Assembly (NCBI GenBank): GCA_009840385.1
Contig: VXNX01000013.1
Coordinates: 262,222 to 326,221 of the forward strand
Length of the DNA stretch: 64,000 nucleotides
Source: Candidatus Dadabacteria bacterium
Lineage (GTDB): Bacteria; Desulfobacterota_D; UBA1144; Nemesobacterales; Nemesobacteraceae
Reading direction: 5' to 3'
Shown: positions 35,369-44,038 of the stretch, in pieces
Layout of the letters: each line of letters opens with the position of its first letter
How positions within the stretch are numbered: position 1 is the stretch's first letter
Notes under the pieces: model-generated
Seen by the model: the letters and a program-made list of their open reading frames with translations, nothing else
What the model was told of the DNA's origin: nothing
The model's database searches: none
Translations under genes and position numbers: made by a program

Positions 35369-36039
35369 CAGTCAGCCACCGGTATGGCAACAATCATGGA
35401 ATGGACTTCTTCCTGTCCTCGGTCCCCCACCAAAACGATCTGGATCTGAACGGCTCCGGGAAATCCTCGCATTACTGACGAATCCCACTCCCATACTCTC
35501 TGCTCACTCGCCGAGTTCAGGGACCGCCCGCTAAGGAAATTCACCCGGAAACTCAGCACCCTCTCCGAAAGTGGGTACGCGGCTCCGGCCTCATCGTTTC
35601 CGATCCAGTAATTATCCTTCCTCATAAGGGCGAACATATTTTCGCGCTCGCCGCGGAGCGGAAGCACGTAATAGGATATCTCACTCTGACCGGACTGGGT
35701 GGAATAATGCGTTGGGTCCTTTGCAAAAGAAGTAAAGACAATCCTGCTATTCTCCCCTTCAAGCCTCCCGGTAAAATAGCGGTAGGTGGAGGAAGAAGTC
35801 CCGGCGTTGATATTCCCCCGGGGAAACGCATTCACCAAGTCGTGGCGCATCTTGAGCAGGATGGTGTTTGTCTCCTGGATCAGTTCGTTTTCCGTCTCCA
35901 CTCTGCGTTTGGCGGTTATTAGCTGGGAAAAAGAACTATAGAGCATCGTAAGCACGATGACCGTTATAGTGACGGCGATAAGAACCTCTATAAGGGTAAA
36001 GCCGCTTTTGTCATCCCGAATCGACGAAGTTGATTTCAT
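35368..36039 (-). CDS. gspJ: Type II secretion minor pseudopilin GspJ
   Basis: The pseudopilin motif is KSGFTLIEVLIAVTITVIVL with Glu at position 5 after cleavage. The body (TGRLEGENSRIVFTSFAKDP, MFALMRKDNYWIG, LSFRVNFLSG) is the GspJ pattern. ATG 36039 follows GGGGAGG and is chosen over an in-frame ATG at 36057. It overlaps gspI by 29 bases. Length 223 residues, usual for the family. Confidence 0.88.
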   Translation of the reverse strand: MKSTSSIRDDKSGFTLIEVLIAVTITVIVLTMLYSSFSQLITAKRRVETENELIQETNTILLKMRHDLVNAFPRGNINAGTSSSTYRYFTGRLEGENSRIVFTSFAKDPTHYSTQSGQSEISYYVLPLRGERENMFALMRKDNYWIGNDEAGAAYPLSERVLSFRVNFLSGRSLNSASEQRVWEWDSSVMRGFPGAVQIQIVLVGDRGQEEVHSMIVAIPVAD

Positions 36040-36385
36040 AGCTTTCCTCCCCGTCATCCCAGGTTATAAGAATATTTACGATGTTCATTTTCGCTTCGAA
36101 CTGCGGCAGGTTGTAAGGAACGACCACGATATGCCACTCAAAGCCCGGATGGTTATCAAACTTTCCGCTTCTCTTCGACGCGGAGGGAAGCCCCTCGGCG
36201 TCAATCCGGGAAGCTATCTCGTCAGCAAGGCTCGTGGCTATGAGATAGTTTGTGGATCTTGTGGCAATATTTATATTGTGACCCACAATGCCGAGTATGG
36301 ACACCATCGCGAAGGCAAGCAACCCCACAGCAACCATGACTTCAAGCAGCGTGAATCCGCAAATGCCGTTTTTCCAGGTTCTCAT
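36011..36385 (-). CDS. gspI: Type II secretion minor pseudopilin GspI
   Basis: This 124-residue protein has a pre-pseudopilin leader ending in ICGFTLLEVMVAVGLLAFAM (cleavage between G and F, Glu5 present). The beta region has ATSLADEIASRIDAEGLP and FEWHIVVVPYNLP, as in GspI. It starts the pseudopilus tip with GspJ and GspK. It overlaps the gspJ start region and lies 12 bases after gspH. Confidence 0.86.
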   Translation of the reverse strand: MRTWKNGICGFTLLEVMVAVGLLAFAMVSILGIVGHNINIATRSTNYLIATSLADEIASRIDAEGLPSASKRSGKFDNHPGFEWHIVVVPYNLPQFEAKMNIVNILITWDDGEESYEINFVDSG

Positions 36386-36397
36386 TCCGTTTTTCTC

Positions 36398-36931
36398 CTA
36401 CTGCTCCGTCACGCTTTGAAGCCGGTTGTTAAACTCGACGTACCTGTCAAAAACTTTCGTAGCCCCCGTATAGGGATTAGTTGAAAGCGTGAAGAAATTG
36501 TCCTCACCGGTTCTCAGGTGAATAACCGCTGAGTCGACAATCCCAGTTGGCAGAAAAAGTATAAACGCGTCCCTTCCCGAACCGACTTTCCCTTGAGTTC
36601 TCTCTGTTTGTATGTCGTTGAAAAAAACTCCGTTGGGAAGATTCCTGCGGCCGTATCCGGAATCCTCTCGCGCCTGAAACTGGTTTCCCTCAAGAACCTC
36701 CGCCCAGTACTCCCCGGCGTCAATATCGAAAGAAAGCTTATATATCCGCTTTTCAAAGATGGACCTGCTGTAAAGATATCTTATTGTCGTTACAAGCCCT
36801 CTTGAAGCGCTGCGCAGGTTCATGTCATCTGTCTTGAAGACCCTCGGCATCGCCACGGAGAAAAAAGCTCCGAGCAGAAAAACAACCACCATGAGTTCAA
36901 TTAATGTAAAACCTGCGGATTTTCTTCTCAT
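36398..36931 (-). CDS. gspH: Type II secretion minor pseudopilin GspH
   Basis: The 177-residue protein has the cleavage motif KSAGFTLIELMVVVFLLGAFF. The region SASRGLVTTIRYLYSRSIFEKR continues the N-terminal helix and the globular part ends in FFTLSTNPYTGATKVFDRYVE, like GspH connecting the tip to GspG. Its first codons overlap the last bases of gspG by four (ATGA). Confidence 0.86.
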   Translation of the reverse strand: MRRKSAGFTLIELMVVVFLLGAFFSVAMPRVFKTDDMNLRSASRGLVTTIRYLYSRSIFEKRIYKLSFDIDAGEYWAEVLEGNQFQAREDSGYGRRNLPNGVFFNDIQTERTQGKVGSGRDAFILFLPTGIVDSAVIHLRTGEDNFFTLSTNPYTGATKVFDRYVEFNNRLQSVTEQ

Positions 36932-37347
36932 CTGTCTCTGCTGGACAGATCGTCGTCTGAATTCCCCACCCCGTCGGGGCCATTAGACCTTATATAGTAC
37001 AGTCCGTCCTCGGTCTGGTCGGTCCCGAAATATACAAACTCGTTTCCCCAAGGATCAAGCGGCACGCCTGCGGATTCCAGATAACGCCTCCACCTCCTGG
37101 CTTCCCTGCCAACCGTTACGGGTTCGACCAGAGCGCGTAATCCCTGCTGGGTTTCGGGATAAAAACCGTTATCAAACTTAAACAGCTGGAGCGCCTGCTC
37201 AAACTGCCTGATCTGAATCATGGCCTGTTTTTCCTTTGCCCTCTCCCCCTGACCTATCACGTTGGTGCCTACTATGTAGGCAAGCCCTGCTATGATAAGC
37301 ACGACCACCATAATTTCAATCAGAGTAAATCCCATCTGGGATCTCAT
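36928..37347 (-). CDS. gspG: Type II secretion major pseudopilin GspG
   Basis: The 139-residue major pseudopilin starts MRSQMGFTLIEIMVVVLIIAGL with cleavage after Gly6. The conserved GERAKEKQAMIQIRQFEQAL and FYPETQQGLRALVEP follow. The calcium-loop region is seen near the end as YYIRSNGPDGVGNSDDDLS. Length and layout equal the family standard. It forms the periplasmic piston of the secretion machine. Confidence 0.95.
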   Translation of the reverse strand: MRSQMGFTLIEIMVVVLIIAGLAYIVGTNVIGQGERAKEKQAMIQIRQFEQALQLFKFDNGFYPETQQGLRALVEPVTVGREARRWRRYLESAGVPLDPWGNEFVYFGTDQTEDGLYYIRSNGPDGVGNSDDDLSSRDR

Positions 37348-37363
37348 TTTCTCTACCTCCTGT

Positions 37364-38572
37364 TCAGTTTATTACCGAAGTTAGATTCAACACTGGTAAA
37401 AGTATAGCAAAGACTATAAAACCCATCACAACGCCCATAATCAGTATCATTACCGGTTCAAGAAGAGAAGTCAGAGTGGAAAGCATGCCATCGACCTCGG
37501 TGTCGTACATATCAGCCACTTTCGAGAGCATGTCTTCAATTTTGCCGGCCTCCTCCCCCACAGATACCATTCTCACTACAAGGGGCGGAAAAATCCCGGT
37601 CTGTCCAAGAGAGGACCCGAATGCCGCTCCTTCCGCCACCTTGACCCGGACATCCTTGATATTTTCAACGTAAAGACTGTTTCCCAAGACCGATTCGCTC
37701 ACCTTAACCGACTCAAGAAGAGGAATACCGCTTGAAAGCAACGTTGAGAGCGTCCTTGTAAAACGGGAAATCATTACTTTTGAAGACATTTTCCCGAACA
37801 CCGGTACCCTCAGGGAAAACCTGTCGTATACTTTTTTTCCGGAAGGCGTTTTTACGTATCTGTGCGCAAAAAAGAATACGACGGCCATAAAAACCAGAAT
37901 CAGGGCGAAATTTTCCCTTAGAAAATCGCTTGCCCCTATGAGCACTACTGTAACAAAGGGCAGAGCCTTGTTGCTGGCCTCGAATATATCGGCGACTTTG
38001 GGAATTACAAAAGTCATCATGAAAACAAGCACCCCAAGCCCAACGATAAACATTATCGCCGGATATATCATTGCGCCCCTTATCTTCGAATTGAGTTCCT
38101 GCTGCTTTTCAAGAAAATCCGCGAGACGGTCAAGTACGACGTCAAGAGTTCCGCTCGCCTCACCCGCGCGGACCATGCTCACATAAAGATCGGAAAAAAC
38201 GTTTTTATGCTCCTCGAGCGCAACATGGAGAGAACTGCCTTCACTCACTCGGCTTCGCACCTGGGAGAGAATCTCCTTAAGCTTCTGATCATCTGTCTGC
38301 TCGTAGAGAGCCACAAGCGACGTTTCAAGAGGAAGACCGGAAGAAACCAGAGTGGAGAACTGTCTCGTCATGACGGCAAGCTCCGAGGTGCTTACCCCGG
38401 TCCACGGAAGGCTTATAGACGAGCGGCGAGACCCGGTCGCTTCCTTTATGGAAGAGAGATAGACCCCTCCTTTTCTTAGCTTGTCGCTTGCGATCTTGAC
38501 CGATTCCGCGCTTATAACACCCCTTACCGATTCGCCCTTGTCGTTAATGGCTTTATAGTTGTAAACAGGCAT
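37364..38572 (-). CDS. gspF: Type II secretion inner-membrane platform protein GspF
   Basis: The 402-residue protein is a polytopic membrane protein. It has the two-copy GspF domain: TRQFSTLVSSGLPLETSL and later TRTLSTLLSSGIPLLESVKVS. Three hydrophobic segments follow (IMFIVGLGVLVFMMTFVIP; FALILVFMAVVFFFA; PVMILIMGVVMGFIVFAIL). The start YNYKAINDKGESVRGVI is the family N-terminus. It organises the assembly platform and binds GspE. Confidence 0.95.
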   Translation of the reverse strand: MPVYNYKAINDKGESVRGVISAESVKIASDKLRKGGVYLSSIKEATGSRRSSISLPWTGVSTSELAVMTRQFSTLVSSGLPLETSLVALYEQTDDQKLKEILSQVRSRVSEGSSLHVALEEHKNVFSDLYVSMVRAGEASGTLDVVLDRLADFLEKQQELNSKIRGAMIYPAIMFIVGLGVLVFMMTFVIPKVADIFEASNKALPFVTVVLIGASDFLRENFALILVFMAVVFFFAHRYVKTPSGKKVYDRFSLRVPVFGKMSSKVMISRFTRTLSTLLSSGIPLLESVKVSESVLGNSLYVENIKDVRVKVAEGAAFGSSLGQTGIFPPLVVRMVSVGEEAGKIEDMLSKVADMYDTEVDGMLSTLTSLLEPVMILIMGVVMGFIVFAILLPVLNLTSVIN

Positions 38573-38604
38573 TTCCAGATACCGATGTTAAGGATAACCG
38601 TGGA

Positions 38605-40287
38605 CTAGGTCTCCGCCAGTTCCTCTTCAGTGACCCTGAGCACTTCGTCAATCGACGTTATGCCTTTCGCAACTTTGTCGGCACCGTCCATTCTCAGGGT
38701 GACGAGTCCGTTTCTCAGGGCCTTTTCCTTAAGCGTGGCCGAATCCGGGTGGGTCAGGACAGTGTTTTTAAGTTCGTCATCAATAAGAAGTATCTCGAAA
38801 ATCGCTATTCTCCCGGAGAACCCCGTCCCCATGCACTCCTGGCACCCCTTGGCTCTGTAGATCTTTCCTTCGGGACAAGACTCGCGCGCTAGCCCAATAC
38901 GGCTAAGCTCCTCATCAATCGGTACGTACTGTTCCTTGCACTGCTCGCAAAGAATCCTGACAAGTCTCTGGGCTATGACCGCCGAGAGGGTCGAAGCTAT
39001 GAGAAAGGACTCCACTCCCATGTCGGCAAGCCTGGTCACGGCGCTTACCGAATCGTTGGTATGAAGCGTGGAGAATACGAGGTGTCCGGTAAGAGAGGCA
39101 TTCATGGAAATATCGGCGGTTTCCCTGTCCCTTATTTCCCCCACCAGTATAACGTCGGGATCCTGTCTCAGTATTGAGCGAAGTCCGTTTGCGAACGTAA
39201 GATCGACCTTGGTGTTGACCTGTATCTGGTTGATCCCCTGTATCTGGTATTCAACCGGATCCTCTACGGTAATTATCTTCTTGTCGGGAAGATTGATTCT
39301 CTGCAGGGCGGCATAAAGACTCGTCGTCTTGCCGCTTCCCGTGGGTCCCGTAACGAGTATGATCCCATGGGGACGCTGGGTAAGAGATTCCACAAGTTCA
39401 AGCTTCTTGCCTTCAAGGCCCAGCTGCTCGAAGCTCATAAGCACTGAAGACCTGTAAAGCAGCCTCATCACCACGCTTTCTCCCCACGAAGTGGGAACGG
39501 TCGAGACCCTTACGTCTATATCTCTTCCCCCAATCTTAAGCCTTATGCTTCCGTCCTGGGGCTTTCTTTTCTCCGCTATGTCAAGCTCGGACATGATCTT
39601 CACGCGCGAAATTACCGAAGACTGCACCGTCTTCGGAACTTTCGTCACGTCGTGCAGAATGCCGTCCTTTCTGAACCGGACCAGCACCTCTTTCTCGAAA
39701 CACTCTATGTGAATATCGCTTGCGTGCTCCCTTACGGCCTGGAAAAGAAGCGTGTTTATGAATTTTATGATCGGGGCTTCGTCCTCGGCCTCAATCAGAT
39801 CCTGAGGTTCTGTAAACTCCATTTCGGAGAGCCCGGAACCCTCGTTTATATCTTCTGAGACAACATCCTTGCCCTGTTCGTAAACCCTGTTGATGCTGTC
39901 GTTGAGCACGCGCTCAAGGGTAATATATGTTTCAAGCGAGCACCCGAAGCGGGAGCGCACTTCGTCAAGGGCATAGAGTTCCTGGGGCGGGGCGAATACG
40001 ACTTTGAGCGTCCCGTTATCCTTGTTTATGGGAAGTATTCTGAATTTTTTCGCGAAACTGATCGGGAACTGTTTTATCAGTTCATAATCTATCTCGTCTT
40101 CCGGAATCGATTCGATCTTCTCGATTCCGTAGAATTCGGAAAGAACGTCAAGGGCCGGGAAATCCTTGAGTACATCTGTTTTGAGCAGTATGTCTTCGGT
40201 GTTCCGGCCGTTTTTCCCTTTCAGCTCTTCAATTCTCCCCATCACCTCGGGGTAGCGCCTGCTTATTATTTCGTCAAGAGCCTTCAT
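38605..40287 (-). CDS. gspE: Type II secretion ATPase GspE
   Basis: The 560-residue protein has an N-terminal domain (FPISFAKKFRILPINKDNG, the GspE-N fold), then SDIHIECFEKEVLVRFRKDG. Walker A is [18 protein letters not shown] near 316, the Asp box is VEDPVEYQIQGI, Walker B is LVGEIRDRETADI and the zinc ribbon is CEQCKEQY...CQECMGTG. It powers pseudopilus extension from the cytoplasm. The gene lies 15 bases after gspD. Confidence 0.96.
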   Translation of the reverse strand: MKALDEIISRRYPEVMGRIEELKGKNGRNTEDILLKTDVLKDFPALDVLSEFYGIEKIESIPEDEIDYELIKQFPISFAKKFRILPINKDNGTLKVVFAPPQELYALDEVRSRFGCSLETYITLERVLNDSINRVYEQGKDVVSEDINEGSGLSEMEFTEPQDLIEAEDEAPIIKFINTLLFQAVREHASDIHIECFEKEVLVRFRKDGILHDVTKVPKTVQSSVISRVKIMSELDIAEKRKPQDGSIRLKIGGRDIDVRVSTVPTSWGESVVMRLLYRSSVLMSFEQLGLEGKKLELVESLTQRPHGIILVTGPTGSGKTTSLYAALQRINLPDKKIITVEDPVEYQIQGINQIQVNTKVDLTFANGLRSILRQDPDVILVGEIRDRETADISMNASLTGHLVFSTLHTNDSVSAVTRLADMGVESFLIASTLSAVIAQRLVRILCEQCKEQYVPIDEELSRIGLARESCPEGKIYRAKGCQECMGTGFSGRIAIFEILLIDDELKNTVLTHPDSATLKEKALRNGLVTLRMDGADKVAKGITSIDEVLRVTEEELAET

Positions 40288-40302
40288 TTCTTAAAAACTT
40301 CC

Positions 40303-42909
40303 CTATTCAAGCGTATTCAGGTCCCTTCTGTGAAGCAAGGTCTTTCTCCTCTGGTGATCCAGAAGCAACTGCTTCATGTCGCTTTCCGTCTCAACTATCC
40401 GCGGGGTAAGGAGTATCATCAAGTTGAGTTTCCTGCTCTGGTTGCGCTTGAACCTGAAGAGGTTTCCAATCAGCGGGATATCTCCAAGCAGAGGAGTCTT
40501 GTTGTGAAGCACCTCTTCTCTGTCCTGGACCAACCCGCCTATAACAAGGGTCTGTCCATTTTTGACTATAACTGACGAGTCGGCACTTCTAGTCGTGGTT
40601 GCGATACCGAACTGCGCTGTGTTAAGTCCCGCTGGAGCCTCCCGGGTGGAGGAAACTTCGGTAACTATGTCAAGGTTGAGGTATTCTCCTTCACTTATCT
40701 GGGGAGTAATGCTTAGCCTTATTCCAACCGGCAGTCTCTCAATCGTCTGAACCGTCACGCCGCTTGTGCCCACGGTGCTGCCCATCGGAAACGGTATTAC
40801 GTCAGCCACCACTATCTCAGCCGGCTCATTGTCGGTTGTAATGATGCTCGGGGTTGAGAGAACATTGACGTCGGTCACGGAACTCAGTGCCTGAAACACC
40901 GCAGAGAACGAAGGAAGAGCCGGAAGCGGGCCTGAACCGTCGGCGTCAACTTCCTCTCCCACGACCCCAAGAAAAAGTCCTGAAAGACTGCCTATGGAGG
41001 TTGTTGCGATCGCAGGGTCGGCCGCAACTCCGAGGAGGCTCGGTATGCCCGGCAGCTGCTGTCCGACAAAACCGAGGTTGTCGCCTTCTATTCTAAGACC
41101 GAGACCGAAATTGGTTCCCAGCGCATTCAGGTTGTCAAGACCCACTTCAAGTATGGCAGCTTCCACGAATACCTGTCTTCTTCTTATGTCAAGCTTGTCC
41201 ACTATCTGCTTGACCATTCTGTACTGAGTAAGAGAACCGATAACTATAATCGAGTTTGTCGCGGGGTCCGAAGTTATCTTCAGTCCATCGGCCGAAGACA
41301 CGACAACGGAACCGCCACCGGTCTTACTGCTTCCTCCCCTCTCAATGGTTCCGCCTTGCGATCCGAGACCGCCGGTATTCCCACTTCTACTCAGGTTGCC
41401 CTCTCCGAGGCGGTTCGAAGATTGACCGGTTCTGCCGGACTGTTGCGTCTGGCCACGGGAGGAAACCGATGAAACCATAGCCCCCCCCCTCCCCTCCGCA
41501 AACAGATTCCCGAGAACTTCGATTATCTGCTCGGCATCGGCGTTTTTAACCGGTATGACGTAGACGTCCTGTTCAGCGTGTTCACTTTCTATGTCCAAAA
41601 CAGCGATCGTTTCCTTTATCAGGGAAATGTCCCTCGGGTCGGCAATAACTATTATGGAATTCGTCCTCTCGTCATTTATCACTTTAAACCCTAGAAGCTC
41701 GGAACTTCCGGATACGAAGCCGTCTTTCTTGCTCTTTGAAGCTTTTCTTTTGGCTCTTTGAGGGCTGAATATCTCAAGCAGCTTGTAGATGACGCTGGCC
41801 GAGCTTGTGTTATGCACCCTTACGAACTCTATTTTCTTGTTGTAATCAAGGCTGGCCACCACTTCGGCTATCCTGTTCACGTTCTGCTCGTTGTCGATCA
41901 CAACCAAGGTGTTTGACGGTTCGTAAGGCTTCATGAACCCTTCCTTGCTCACCAAGCTTCGAAGGGTGTTAGAGACCCCTTTGGCCTTTACGCTTTTAAG
42001 CTTTATAAGCTTCATCACGTATTTCTGGGAAGATTCTCCAGGGTCGAAATCCTGCCTCAACGGTATGCTTTCTGACTTTATCCCCTTTTTCGGAACGACC
42101 TTGTTGACTCCGTCCGCGCTCACGACCGAATAGCCGTTCATATCAAGCAGTATTTCAAAAATCCTAAACGCGTTTTCTTTCTCGAAGCCACCCTGAGGAG
42201 TTATGATCGTCACGTTCTTGTCTCTGATCTGGTCACTCAGGAGATAGACCTCAGAGGTAATCTCACTTATAGTCTTCACCATCTCCTTAAGCGTCATGTT
42301 GGCACGAAGGTTTACCATTCCCTGATCCTCGGGAATTTCCTCGTCCTTCTCTTCGAGGGTCTCATCAGCCGGAACCTCGGCAATCTCCTCACCCCCAGCT
42401 CCAGCGACTTCCTCGCTTGGGACCTCGGCAACCGCAGGCAACGTCTCCTCAGGTTTCTGTGCTTGAGACTCAGGCGTTTTCTGCGGCTCGGGTTCAGACT
42501 CAGCCACGACTCCCTCAGGCGCTAAATCGAGCGGGAGACCGGGTTCCTCAACGATACCCTCCACGGTCTCGTTGCCGGAAACCTTAACGGCGTCTTTGCC
42601 GAAGGGTCTTAAGGTTTCTTTGCGAGGGTCCTTTGCAGCCTCCTCCGCTAATAACTTCGCGGCCTCCTCGGTAACCTCAGCGGGTTCCGAGGGCGAATCT
42701 TCCCCGGATTCATTCTGCGCAGGCGCTTTTTTCAGTCTGGTACCCGGAGCGACAACAACCTTCGCTCTGGTAAGATCCGGCAGCGGCTCGGATTTCTCGG
42801 CGAAAGCCGGCTGCGGACAGACGACGGAAACAGAAAAAAAGAGAACCGCCGACAGAATCGGGAAAAGACTACTATTAAGAAGATATTTCATAACCTGTTT
42901 TAACCTCAA
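40303..42909 (-). CDS. gspD: Type II secretion secretin GspD with Pro/Glu-rich insert
   Basis: The 868-residue outer-membrane channel has a signal peptide (FPILSAVLFFSVSVV), a Glu/Pro/Ala-rich region at about residues 60-200, the N0 domain from about 205 (VNLRANMTLKEMVKTI) and three N modules. A Gly/Ser-rich stretch near 490-560 (QTQQSGRTGQSSNRLG) sits in the last of them. The beta-barrel region has VFVEAAILEVGLDNLNALG, and the C-terminus has the secretin signature VPLLGDIPLIG-like TPLLGDIPLIGNLF. The acidic insert is not a normal part of the family. A second ATG lies six codons in. Confidence 0.93.
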   Translation of the reverse strand: MRLKQVMKYLLNSSLFPILSAVLFFSVSVVCPQPAFAEKSEPLPDLTRAKVVVAPGTRLKKAPAQNESGEDSPSEPAEVTEEAAKLLAEEAAKDPRKETLRPFGKDAVKVSGNETVEGIVEEPGLPLDLAPEGVVAESEPEPQKTPESQAQKPEETLPAVAEVPSEEVAGAGGEEIAEVPADETLEEKDEEIPEDQGMVNLRANMTLKEMVKTISEITSEVYLLSDQIRDKNVTIITPQGGFEKENAFRIFEILLDMNGYSVVSADGVNKVVPKKGIKSESIPLRQDFDPGESSQKYVMKLIKLKSVKAKGVSNTLRSLVSKEGFMKPYEPSNTLVVIDNEQNVNRIAEVVASLDYNKKIEFVRVHNTSSASVIYKLLEIFSPQRAKRKASKSKKDGFVSGSSELLGFKVINDERTNSIIVIADPRDISLIKETIAVLDIESEHAEQDVYVIPVKNADAEQIIEVLGNLFAEGRGGAMVSSVSSRGQTQQSGRTGQSSNRLGEGNLSRSGNTGGLGSQGGTIERGGSSKTGGGSVVVSSADGLKITSDPATNSIIVIGSLTQYRMVKQIVDKLDIRRRQVFVEAAILEVGLDNLNALGTNFGLGLRIEGDNLGFVGQQLPGIPSLLGVAADPAIATTSIGSLSGLFLGVVGEEVDADGSGPLPALPSFSAVFQALSSVTDVNVLSTPSIITTDNEPAEIVVADVIPFPMGSTVGTSGVTVQTIERLPVGIRLSITPQISEGEYLNLDIVTEVSSTREAPAGLNTAQFGIATTTRSADSSVIVKNGQTLVIGGLVQDREEVLHNKTPLLGDIPLIGNLFRFKRNQSRKLNLMILLTPRIVETESDMKQLLLDHQRRKTLLHRRDLNTLE

Positions 42910-42932
42910 GAAACCGATTTTTCGCCGCAGAC

Positions 42933-43883
42933 CTAGTAAACCGTGTACCGGTTGCTTTTTCTTTTGCCTCTCCTAGTGAAATCAACAGTAAATTCGCTCT
43001 GCCCCTTTAAGTCGGTCAAAAGCGAAAGAGCGTTCGGCACGTCGTTTAAAGCGACTTCATTTATCTGGTGAACTATATCCCCGTTTCTAAGACCCATTTT
43101 ATAAAACACGCTTCTGCTCTTCACGCCGAAGATCTTGATGCCGTCATCGCGCGGCACAATTCTAGCCTCGGTTATTAAGCTTCTTGGTTCCGCTAGCAAC
43201 TCATCAAACATCCTTCTCTCTATCTGGTACACGCCGTCGCCGACTTTGCTCACTCCCGAGGCCGACGACTTTTTCGACTTCACAGACGTCCTGCTTCTTT
43301 TGGGAGAAGAACTAGCGGCGCTTTTTGAAAAAACGGATTCAAGCTCATTTCCGCAGGTAATCAGTTCAGGACCTCCGGCGCGACGTATAGTCACTTCGCA
43401 GTCGTCTATTTTCACTACCTCCACTTTTTCGGATGCTATGAGGTCAACCAACTGCCCTTCAGAATAACCCTTTATTTTAAGATTTTCCATACTCTTTATT
43501 ACTGCAACACTTTTGTTCGTTGAAGGATGAGTTCTGCTTTTGAGTATGAAAGTTCCCATGAGTTCAAGCTTAAGGGAGGTCTTCGGAGTAATTTCTCCCT
43601 CGAAAACCTCGGGAAGATCACCGGTGTCCGTCGGCCCCGAGTACCCACCAACTCCAAACAGATTCGTTTTCAATATCGAGTCGTAGTAACTCCTCGCACG
43701 ATAAGGAATCTTAACCCGTCCGTACTTCTCCTTGTACAGGTGCTCGCCTGTCATACCGCCCTTGTCAGACTCTATTCTGTCACGCAAGCCGTTGTTGACC
43801 ATAGCCGAGACCGAGTACGCGATGGCAACTATCAGCAAGACGTTTACGACCCATACATATTTCCTTAAAAGAAAAAAAAGCAT
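42933..43883 (-). CDS. gspC: Type II secretion protein GspC
   Basis: The 316-residue protein is a single-span inner-membrane protein linking platform and secretin. It has a helix (VWVVNVLLIVAIAYSVSAMVN), an HR-like domain with LKLELMGTFIL, and a C-terminal PDZ domain (IFGVKSRSVFYKMGLRNGDIVHQINEV, ending FTRRGKRKSNRYTVY). It is the first gene of the operon. A Ser/Lys-rich linker (SPKRSRTSVKSKKSSA) precedes the PDZ domain. Confidence 0.88.
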   Translation of the reverse strand: MLFFLLRKYVWVVNVLLIVAIAYSVSAMVNNGLRDRIESDKGGMTGEHLYKEKYGRVKIPYRARSYYDSILKTNLFGVGGYSGPTDTGDLPEVFEGEITPKTSLKLELMGTFILKSRTHPSTNKSVAVIKSMENLKIKGYSEGQLVDLIASEKVEVVKIDDCEVTIRRAGGPELITCGNELESVFSKSAASSSPKRSRTSVKSKKSSASGVSKVGDGVYQIERRMFDELLAEPRSLITEARIVPRDDGIKIFGVKSRSVFYKMGLRNGDIVHQINEVALNDVPNALSLLTDLKGQSEFTVDFTRRGKRKSNRYTVY

Positions 43884-43912
43884 AGTCAGTTCCTAAAATA
43901 ATTCCGCATAAT

Positions 43913-43940
43913 TTAATAGAATACCTTATTTTTTTGGCAA
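43913..43940 (-). promoter_or_regulatory. Candidate promoter of the gsp operon
   Basis: On the minus strand TTGCCA (43940-43935) and TATTAA (43918-43913) are spaced by 16 bases, ahead of gspC whose ATG is 30 bases downstream of the -10. Confidence 0.45.
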
Positions 43941-44038
43941 TATCTCAATTATTATGCAACCTGCGGAAACGCAACGTCACGAAAACCCGGAACTCCCAAG
44001 CGATACCGCGCCATGATTTTTAAATGCCAATGCAATGT

